From NCBI GenBank assembly GCA_019119145.1, contig DWXR01000076.1, positions 1 through 12,092 on the forward strand: a stretch of DNA of 12,092 bases. Direction: 5' to 3'. Below the pieces are notes generated by a model that had not been told where the DNA came from, did not search any database, and was given only the letters and a program-made list of their open reading frames with translations. Of this stretch, positions 7,328 through 12,092 are shown piece by piece. The position numbers were made by a program, and so were the translations under genes. Numbering within the stretch: position 1 is the stretch's first letter; the number at the start of each line of letters is the position of its first letter. Origin of the DNA: Hominenteromicrobium gallistercoris (lineage in GTDB: Bacteria; Bacillota; Clostridia; Oscillospirales; Acutalibacteraceae).

Positions 7328-7882
7328 TCAGTCGCCGAAAGTCCTGTCCTCATACTGCACGATGACATCGACGTTGTACATCTCGATCTCCGACAGCCGC
7401 TCCGACGCGGTGGCGTCGAAGACGTCGGGCTCCACCTGCGGGCTGTACCACGGCATCGAGGCGAAATAGGCGGCGATCTCCTCGTCCTGGAAGATCCGGC
7501 CGTGCCGCGCGTAAATCTCGTTGCGCGCAATGCAGCACTCCCACTCGCTCAGGCCGTACAGCTCCGACTCCTCAATGCGGCGCACGTTGCTCTCCGGCAG
7601 CACGTAGTAATCATCTTCCGGCTCTGCGGTCGGTGCGGGCGTCGCGGTCGGCGCAGGGGTTGGCGTCGGCGTCGGCTCCACAGTCGGCGTCGCGGTCGGC
7701 GCGGGCGTCGCCGTGGGTTCCGCAGTCGGGTCCGGCGATGCCGTCGCCACCGCGGAAGCTTCCATCTGCGTTTCCGTTTCCTGCTTCACCAGGCCGCCCG
7801 CCAGCGCGCCGAGCGTGCTGCAGCCGCACAGCATGACCGACAGCAGAGCGACGGAAACAACCGTCATCCAAAATCTTTTCAC
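7328..7882 (-). CDS. YARHG-domain lipoprotein with Pro/Thr-rich linker
   Basis: A 184-residue predicted exported lipoprotein. A lysine/arginine start (MKRFW) is followed by a hydrophobic stretch and LCGC, a lipobox-like site with the modified Cys at residue 21; Cys at the second position is unusual but tolerable. A low-complexity linker of Thr/Pro/Ala/Glu (about residues 49-87) leads to a C-terminal YARHG domain with ARNEIYARHGRIFQ and MPWYSPQV motifs. YARHG is an extracellular domain of unknown function found in many Firmicutes lipoproteins. I chose GTG 7882 because a long Shine-Dalgarno-like stretch, AAGGAATGGTGAT, precedes it; an in-frame ATG at 7894 would add four residues, but the AAGGA directly abuts it. 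The gene is downstream of the phosphatase gene and 23 nt before leuA. Its leader can form the RNA structure listed at 7903-7960. Confidence 0.85.
   Translation of the reverse strand: MKRFWMTVVSVALLSVMLCGCSTLGALAGGLVKQETETQMEASAVATASPDPTAEPTATPAPTATPTVEPTPTPTPAPTATPAPTAEPEDDYYVLPESNVRRIEESELYGLSEWECCIARNEIYARHGRIFQDEEIAAYFASMPWYSPQVEPDVFDATASERLSEIEMYNVDVIVQYEDRTFGD
7619..7735 (-). repeat. Degenerate tandem repeat encoding the Pro/Thr linker
   Basis: Short GC-rich units resembling GTCGGCGCGGGCGTCGC recur imperfectly across about 115 bp and encode alternating TP/AP/EP dipeptides inside the lipoprotein gene. Such coding repeats often vary in copy number between strains. It is a protein spacer, not a CRISPR array. 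Confidence 0.75.
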
Positions 7883-7902
7883 ATTAATCACCATTCCTTA
7901 TT

Positions 7903-7960
7903 ATTTGTGCCGGTCGGCGAAGCCGATTGCCGCTTTGCTCGTCGCGGCAAAGGCACAAAT
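7903..7960 (-). promoter_or_regulatory. Three-way-junction RNA element in the lipoprotein gene leader
   Basis: Read on the minus strand, ATTTGTGCC (7960-7952) pairs with GGCACAAAT (7911-7903) as a closing 9-bp helix. Inside it are two complete hairpins: TTGCCGC (7950-7944) with GCGGCAA (7933-7927), and TCGGC (7926-7922) with GCCGA (7918-7914) around a TTC loop. That makes 21 perfect base pairs in 58 nt, meeting at a three-way junction. The element ends 3 nt before AAGGA (7899-7895), next to the ribosome-binding site of the lipoprotein gene. There is no T-tract, so it is not a classical terminator. It could be a cis-regulatory leader, an RNA-processing site or a dispersed palindromic repeat. 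I do not recognise it as a known riboswitch. Confidence 0.5.
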
Positions 7961-7964
7961 CGTA

Positions 7965-7985
7965 TGTGAAAAAGCATTTTTCACA
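7965..7985 (-). repeat. AT-rich hairpin upstream of the three-way junction
   Basis: TGTGAAAAA (7965-7973) and TTTTTCACA (7977-7985) form a perfect 9-bp stem with a 3-nt loop, 4 nt upstream (minus sense) of the three-way junction and 13 nt after the phosphatase stop codon. On the minus strand the 3' arm starts with five Ts, but no U-run follows the stem and the stem is AT-rich, so at best it is a weak terminator or an mRNA-end stabiliser. Confidence 0.45.
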
Positions 7986-7998
7986 CTACGCCCTTCCT

Positions 7999-8733
7999 TC
8001 AATCGTCTGTTTCTTCTTCCCCGTTTTCTTCCGCGCCGTCCGCCGCGTGGTTCCCGTAGGCGCGGTCGGCCGCCTCGCGCGCGAGATCGATCACCGAATA
8101 CTCGCGTGCGGCGCCGCTTTCGACGACCGGCAGCATCTGGTAGACCTCCGCCGCCATGCCGCGGCTCCAGAGCATCGGGTCGATGCGCATCGAATAGCCG
8201 TGCCCGTTTTCGCACATCCAGTCCGTCATCTTGGCGCGCGGCAGGCCGTAGGCCGCGAGGATCGTCATGATCACGCCGCCGTGCGTCACGAGCACCGCGC
8301 TCTCGTCGCCCGTCGTCATCATGTTGCGCACGAGCATCTCGAAGCCCGCGCAGACGCGCTGCATGAACACGATGCTGCTCTCGCCGTTCGGCGGCGCCTC
8401 GTGCCGCCCGCCGTTCATCCACGCGGTAAAGCGCGGGTCGTTCTGCAGCTCTTCGGCCTTCTTGTTCTCCCAGTCGCCGAAGTCGCACTCGGCGAGCTCC
8501 AGGATGACCTCCGGGTCGGCGGTCGGGTACAGCACCTTCAGCGTGTCGACGCAGCGCACGCAGGGGCTCGCGTAATACTTCACGGCCTCGGGGTAGGTGC
8601 CCTTGCGCTTCAGCTCGAGCAGCGCCTGTATGCCCTCCCGGGCAAGCGGCGACTGCGTGCGGCCGACGTAGCGGCCCTCGAGGTTGCCCTCACAGACGCC
8701 GTGGCGGATCAGATGGATGGTATACGATTTCAT
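7999..8733 (-). CDS. Histidine phosphatase superfamily protein (phosphoglycerate mutase-like)
   Basis: A 244-residue protein of the histidine phosphatase (PhoE/GpmB/CobC-like) superfamily, which uses a phosphohistidine intermediate. The N-terminal LIRHG motif gives Arg10 and nucleophile His11. SPCVRCVDT supplies Arg60, ELAECDFGDWE supplies the acidic residue Glu82, and VLVTHGG gives the second catalytic His151, so the active site is complete. The C-terminus ends in a strongly acidic low-complexity tail (EENGEEETDD). No signal peptide is visible, so it is cytoplasmic. The start is ATG 8733, with AAAGGAA at 8745-8739 (5-nt spacer). Substrate cannot be assigned: a cobalamin role is not supported because no cob gene is nearby, and an independent mutase (gpmA) is less likely at this sequence type. 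It heads the minus-strand cluster with the lipoprotein gene and leuA, although the 116-nt structured gap downstream may separate them. Confidence 0.88.
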   Translation of the reverse strand: MKSYTIHLIRHGVCEGNLEGRYVGRTQSPLAREGIQALLELKRKGTYPEAVKYYASPCVRCVDTLKVLYPTADPEVILELAECDFGDWENKKAEELQNDPRFTAWMNGGRHEAPPNGESSIVFMQRVCAGFEMLVRNMMTTGDESAVLVTHGGVIMTILAAYGLPRAKMTDWMCENGHGYSMRIDPMLWSRGMAAEVYQMLPVVESGAAREYSVIDLAREAADRAYGNHAADGAEENGEEETDD

Positions 8734-8801
8734 ATCGGTTCCTTTCCGGGCGCAGGCTGAAGGCCCGCGCCGCTTTCTATGCGCGTTGCGCGCGCTTTTT
8801 C

Positions 8802-8832
8802 CGGAAAAAAGTCCCTTTGCGCGGAAAAAAGT
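8802..8832 (+). repeat. Two direct repeats of CGGAAAAAAGT, 20 bp apart
   Basis: Identical 11-mers lie at 8802-8812 and 8822-8832, exactly two helical turns apart and upstream of the -35 box at 8845. The first copy overlaps a TTTTTCCGGAAAAA palindrome (8796-8809). They may be A-tract UP elements or protein-binding sites for the divergent region. Confidence 0.5.
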
Positions 8833-8844
8833 GCGCCGAAGCTG

Positions 8845-8873
8845 TTTACTTCTCGGATAAATTCGGATATAAT
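8845..8873 (+). promoter_or_regulatory. Sigma-A type promoter for the XRE-asnB-ligase operon
   Basis: TTTACT (8845-8850) and a perfect TATAAT (8868-8873) are 17 nt apart, with a predicted start near 8880 and a leader of about 35 nt. CGGATA occurs twice, 10 bp apart, in the spacer and over the -10 box (8854-8859 and 8864-8869), a plausible operator for autoregulation by the encoded XRE protein. Confidence 0.75.
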
Positions 8874-8914
8874 TTACACGATGTTATTTTTTCGCTCAGG
8901 TGGTGAACGGACAG

Positions 8915-9583
8915 GTGAACAATGACTTTCCGCGGATTCTGACGCTGCTCCGCAAGGAACGGGGCATCAGCCAGAAGCAGGCCGCGCAGGACCTCGGCAT
9001 TTCGCAGGCGCTTCTCTCCCATTATGAAAAAGGCATCCGCGAATGCGGACTCGATTTTATCGTGCGCACCGCGGATTACTACAACGTCTCCTGCGACTAT
9101 CTGCTCGGCAAAACGCCGCACCGACAGGGTGAAAAGCTGCACGTGCCCGAGGGGGACGACGGCGACCTTCTGGAAGCCTTGCCGAATGTGGACCGGAAAA
9201 TAATATCGAACTCCATCCATATTGTATTTGGTATTCTGAAAAAAATCAATAGCAAATCTCTGACGCGGCAGGTCACGGTTTACCTGAGCTGCGCGGTTTA
9301 CAACGCCTTCCGCCTGCTCTACTCGGCCAACCCGAAGAACCCCGCCGGGCTTTTCGAGACGGAGGCCGGGTTGAGCGAGGCCGTCACGAGCGGCAAAATG
9401 CAGCTTTCGCTTGCCAGAAGCCGGATGCTGCTTGCCGGCGAGAAGAGCCGCGGGGGCGACGCGATCCCCAAGGACGCGCTGCCCGCCCTGAACAGCAAGG
9501 CGCTTTCCGCGGCGTACCCCGAGTGGGCGCCCTCGCTTTTTGCACTGATCAGGAATACGGAAAATGAACACAAGGCAAACTAA
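8915..9583 (+). CDS. XRE-family helix-turn-helix transcriptional regulator
   Basis: A 222-residue protein with an N-terminal Cro/C1-type HTH (about residues 7-66: ILTLLRKERGISQKQAA, then LGISQALLSHYEKG as the recognition region, and YYNVSCDYLLG closing the domain). The C-terminal 130 or so residues, predicted mostly helical, match no domain I can name. The start is GTG 8915, with AGGTGGTGA at 8898-8906 (8-nt spacer), giving an MNNDFPRIL start. Upstream in-frame GTGs at 8900 and 8903 lie inside that Shine-Dalgarno stretch. The stop is 22 nt before asnB and no terminator intervenes, so the regulator is probably co-transcribed with asnB and the ATP-grasp gene and may control their promoter. It is not followed by a toxin-like gene. 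Target and ligand are unknown. Confidence 0.88.
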   Translation: MNNDFPRILTLLRKERGISQKQAAQDLGISQALLSHYEKGIRECGLDFIVRTADYYNVSCDYLLGKTPHRQGEKLHVPEGDDGDLLEALPNVDRKIISNSIHIVFGILKKINSKSLTRQVTVYLSCAVYNAFRLLYSANPKNPAGLFETEAGLSEAVTSGKMQLSLARSRMLLAGEKSRGGDAIPKDALPALNSKALSAAYPEWAPSLFALIRNTENEHKAN

Positions 9584-9605
9584 ACCTTAAAAGGAGGTTA
9601 TCACT

Positions 9606-11483
9606 ATGTGCGGTTTTGTGGGATACATCGGCGGCGGTGAGACGCAGACCATGGCGCCTGTGCTGCACGCCATGGCGGACCGGATCCGGCACCGCGGCCC
9701 CGACGACGCAGATTACTATATGGACGGCGACATCGCCCTCGGCTTCCGCCGTCTTTCCATCATCGACCTCGAGGGCGGCCGCCAGCCGATCCTCAACGAG
9801 GACAAGAGCAAGGTCCTGATGTTCAACGGCGAGATCTACAACTACCAGTCGATCCGCGAAGAACTTGTGAAAGCCGGCCACGTCTTCACGACGAAAACCG
9901 ACAGCGAGGTGCTGCTGCACGGCTTTGAGGAGTACGGCACCGACCTGCTCAACAAGCTGCGCGGCATGTTCGCCTTCATCATCTGGGACAAGAACACGAA
10001 AACGCTGTTCGGCGCGCGCGACTTCTTCGGCATCAAGCCGTTTTATTATGCCGAAATGCAGGGCACGCTGCTGTTCGGCAGCGAGATCAAGAGCTTCGTC
10101 GAGCACCCGCATTTCAAAAAGGAGCTCAACGAGCGCGCGCTGGAAAGCTACCTCTCCTTCCAGTATTCGCCGGGCAACGAGACGTTCTTCAAGGGCGTCT
10201 ACAAGCTGCCGCCCGCGCACTATTTCTTCTATAAGGACGGTAAGATGAAGACGGCGCGCTACTGGAGCCCCGAATTCAACGCCGAAGAGGACAAATCGCT
10301 CGACTACTGGGTGGACGCCATCGAAAAGACCTTCGACGATTCCATCGAGGCACACAAGATCGCGGACGTCGAGGTCGGCTCGTTCCTCTCCTCCGGCGTC
10401 GATTCGAGCTACGTGGCCTGCTCGGCCGACGTGGACAAGACGTTTACGGTCGGCTTTGACAACGGCTCGAAGTACAACGAGATCAGCTACGCGAAAGAGC
10501 TTTCCGAGATGATCCCGGTCAAGAACTACTCGAAGACGATCACGCCGGAGGAATTCTGGGGCAACTTCCCCAAGATCCAGTACCACATGGACGAGCCGCT
10601 CGCCGACCCCGCCGCCGTCGCGCTCTATTTCGTCTGCAACACGGCGTCGCAGTACCTGAAGGTCGTCATGTCCGGTGAGGGCGCCGACGAGATCTTCGGC
10701 GGCTACAACATCTACAAGGAGCCGCTCGCGGTGCCCGCCTATGACAAGATCCCGTTCCCGATCCGCCGCGCGATCGGCAAAATCGCCTCGCACCTGCCGA
10801 AGAAATCGGGCATCAATTTCCTGATCCGACGCGGCAAGCGCCTCAAGGAGCGCTTCATCGGCAACGCCTACATGTTCTCCGAAGCGGAGCGCAAGAAGAT
10901 CCTGAGAATCAAAACCGACGCGCCCTCCCCCGCCGCGGTCGTCAAGCCGTTTTATGACCGCGTCAAGGACAAGGACCCGGTCACGAAGATGCAGTTTGTC
11001 GACCTCAACGCCTGGATGGTCGGCGACATCCTGCTGAAAGCCGACAAGATGAGCATGGCAAACTCGCTCGAGTTGCGCGTGCCGTTCCTCGACAAGGAGG
11101 TCATGGCGCTCGCACAGCGCATCCCGCTCAAGTACCGCGTCAACAGCGAGAACACCAAGTACGCGATGCGCAAGGCCGCGCTGCGCCGCATGCCCGAAAA
11201 GTGGGCCGGCAAGAAGAAGCTCGGCTTCCCGGTGCCGACGCGCGTCTGGCTCAAGGAGGACAAGTACTACAACATCGTCAGGGAAAAGTTCACCGGCGAG
11301 GTCGCGGAGAAATTCTTCCACACCGAGCAGCTTGTGAAGCTCCTCGACGACCACAAAAACGGCAAGGCCGACAACAGCCGCCGCGTCTGGACCGTGTACA
11401 CGTTCCTCGTCTGGTACGACCAGTACTTCAATGACGAGAACCTGCAGCGCTATGTGGAAAAATCCGACGCCAAAACGGCTTAA
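9606..11483 (+). CDS. asnB: Glutamine-hydrolysing asparagine synthase / amidotransferase, AsnB type
   Basis: A 625-residue class II glutamine amidotransferase fused to an ATP-dependent synthetase domain. The N-terminal domain has Cys2 as glutaminase nucleophile, HRGPDD (29-34), RRLSIID (48-54), NGEIYNY (74-80) and TDSEVLL (98-104). The synthetase domain has the PP-loop SSGVDSS (262-268; the common form is SGGxDSS, so the first Gly is Ser here) and SGEGADEIFGGYN (from 356). Family enzymes transfer ammonia from glutamine to an adenylated aspartyl or similar carboxylate. Length and many blocks, including RFIGNA, DILLKADKM and KADNSR, resemble B. subtilis AsnB (632 residues), reported to amidate meso-diaminopimelate in peptidoglycan, more than the shorter E. 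coli AsnB (554). The start is ATG 9606, with AAGGAGG at 9591-9597 (8-nt spacer). It is the second gene of the operon, 15 nt before the ATP-grasp gene. Confidence 0.93.
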   Translation: MCGFVGYIGGGETQTMAPVLHAMADRIRHRGPDDADYYMDGDIALGFRRLSIIDLEGGRQPILNEDKSKVLMFNGEIYNYQSIREELVKAGHVFTTKTDSEVLLHGFEEYGTDLLNKLRGMFAFIIWDKNTKTLFGARDFFGIKPFYYAEMQGTLLFGSEIKSFVEHPHFKKELNERALESYLSFQYSPGNETFFKGVYKLPPAHYFFYKDGKMKTARYWSPEFNAEEDKSLDYWVDAIEKTFDDSIEAHKIADVEVGSFLSSGVDSSYVACSADVDKTFTVGFDNGSKYNEISYAKELSEMIPVKNYSKTITPEEFWGNFPKIQYHMDEPLADPAAVALYFVCNTASQYLKVVMSGEGADEIFGGYNIYKEPLAVPAYDKIPFPIRRAIGKIASHLPKKSGINFLIRRGKRLKERFIGNAYMFSEAERKKILRIKTDAPSPAAVVKPFYDRVKDKDPVTKMQFVDLNAWMVGDILLKADKMSMANSLELRVPFLDKEVMALAQRIPLKYRVNSENTKYAMRKAALRRMPEKWAGKKKLGFPVPTRVWLKEDKYYNIVREKFTGEVAEKFFHTEQLVKLLDDHKNGKADNSRRVWTVYTFLVWYDQYFNDENLQRYVEKSDAKTA

Positions 11484-11498
11484 TGGGGGCAGAAAGCA

Positions 11499-12092
11499 AT
11501 GATCAACACGGAAGAACTCAGAAAACAGGATTTCCTGCCGGTGCTGCTCGGCAGCGACATCAACGTATACGGCATGGCGCGCTCTTTCCACGAGGCCTAC
11601 GGCATCCGGAGCGTCGCCGTCGGCAAGGGCATCCTGCCCGCCTGCATGAACAGCCATATCGTCGAGGTGCAGACCGTGGAGCCGCGCCTTGAGGAGGACG
11701 AGGTTTTCGTCAGCACGCTCAAAAAGTTTGCCGAGCACTACAGCGGCATGCGTCTGCTGCTCGTCCCGTGCGGCGACAACTACATCAAGATGCTCGTGCG
11801 CAACCAGGAAAAACTGCGCGGCATCTACGAATTCGAATGCATCGACGAAGCGCTCCTGATGCGCCTTTCGATCAAGGAGAGCTTCTATCAGGTCTGTGAG
11901 GAGCACGGCTTCTCCTTCCCGAAAACGACGACCTGCTCCTATGAAAATTACAAGACGATCGAGCTGCCGTTCGATTTCCCGGTCATCATCAAGCCGTCGA
12001 ACAGCGTCGCGTACTGGAACTGCAAGTTCCCGCACAAGAAGAAGGTCTTCGTTGCGAAAAGCCGGGAGGAATTCGACGCGATCCTCGACGCG
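11499..12092 (+). CDS. ATP-grasp ligase resembling D-aspartate ligase (3' end outside window)
   Basis: 198 codons are visible from ATG 11499 to the right edge. The N-terminal pre-ATP-grasp region starts FLPVLLGSDINVYGMARSF (12-30), and a central part carries LLLVPCGDNY. The beginning of the ATP-binding domain shows FDFPVIIKPSNSVAYWNC, where the Lys of the IKPS segment is the expected ATP-phosphate contact. This order and these motifs match what I recall of Enterococcus faecium D-aspartate ligase (Aslfm) and clostridial carboxylate-amine ligases, which activate a carboxylate as acyl phosphate and couple it to an amine. The metal-binding C-terminal half is not visible, so activity cannot be judged. 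The gene follows asnB by 15 nt, with only a weak upstream GGGGG (11485-11489), so translation is probably coupled to asnB. Other ATP-grasp ligase functions remain possible. Confidence 0.85.
   Translation, partial: MINTEELRKQDFLPVLLGSDINVYGMARSFHEAYGIRSVAVGKGILPACMNSHIVEVQTVEPRLEEDEVFVSTLKKFAEHYSGMRLLLVPCGDNYIKMLVRNQEKLRGIYEFECIDEALLMRLSIKESFYQVCEEHGFSFPKTTTCSYENYKTIELPFDFPVIIKPSNSVAYWNCKFPHKKKVFVAKSREEFDAILDA

Noticed and set aside
6282..7469. 395-codon plus-strand frame over leuA and the end of the lipoprotein gene
   Set aside because: It is antisense to a complete 2-isopropylmalate synthase and its product has no recognisable domain.
7619..7735. Repeated GC-rich units suggesting a CRISPR-like or minisatellite array
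   Set aside because: The units are short, degenerate, in frame and encode a Pro/Thr linker; there are no unique spacers and no cas genes.
7903..7985. T-box or other amino-acid attenuator controlling leuA
   Set aside because: I see no T-box sequence, specifier arrangement or competing terminator with U-tract, and the element sits before the lipoprotein gene, not directly before leuA.
8915..9605. XRE regulator as the antitoxin of a toxin-antitoxin pair or a phage repressor
   Set aside because: The neighbours are asnB and an ATP-grasp ligase in one direction and a histidine phosphatase in the other; no toxin or phage gene is present.
9549..12035. 828-codon open frame on the minus strand opposite asnB and the ATP-grasp gene
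   Set aside because: It is antisense to clearly conserved enzymes and has low-complexity composition (LVVDE-rich), typical of shadow frames in GC-rich DNA.

Overview
The window is GC-rich DNA with tightly packed genes, strong Shine-Dalgarno sites and sigma-A type promoters (TTTACA/TTGCGG boxes with 17-nt spacers and TACAAT/TATAAT). Together with the gene content (an Lsa-like ABC-F protein, a YARHG lipoprotein, a Bacillus AsnB-like amidotransferase, a short XRE regulator), this points to a GC-rich, Gram-positive member of the Clostridia, probably a gut Oscillospirales-type bacterium. The lineage is inferred from recalled protein similarity and was not tested. It looks like an ordinary chromosomal segment: I see no transposase, phage gene, CRISPR array, tRNA or rRNA.

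Layout. (1) Bases 1-2047, minus strand: a large polytopic membrane protein resembling GT-C glycosyltransferases, cut by the left edge. (2) Bases 2048-2266: a divergent regulatory region with two back-to-back promoters. (3) Bases 2267-4311, plus strand: dCMP deaminase, then an Lsa-type ABC-F ribosome-protection protein, closed by a strong terminator. The 56-nt gap between the two genes holds two interlocked 8-bp inverted repeats. (4) Bases 4330-5574, plus strand: an acyltransferase-3 family membrane protein that starts directly after that terminator. (5) Bases 5553-5593: a bidirectional terminator shared with the convergent leuA. (6) Bases 8733-5592, minus strand: histidine phosphatase, YARHG lipoprotein, leuA (2-isopropylmalate synthase). 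The 5' leader of the lipoprotein gene can fold into a three-way junction. (7) Bases 8734-8914: a divergent region with a plus-strand promoter and phased direct repeats. (8) Bases 8915-12092, plus strand: an apparent operon of an XRE regulator, asnB and an ATP-grasp ligase resembling D-aspartate ligases, running off the right edge.

How the genes fit together. Operon 8 pairs an AsnB of the Bacillus subtilis type with an Aslfm-like ATP-grasp ligase, which suggests amino-acid attachment and amidation in peptidoglycan more than free asparagine supply (inference). The ABC-F gene is a predicted intrinsic resistance determinant whose leader looks suited to translational control. The remaining genes (leuA, dCMP deaminase, phosphatase) are metabolic or housekeeping. 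No wholly new multi-gene system is evident. The most original signals are the two structured RNA leaders and the regulator-AsnB-ligase operon.
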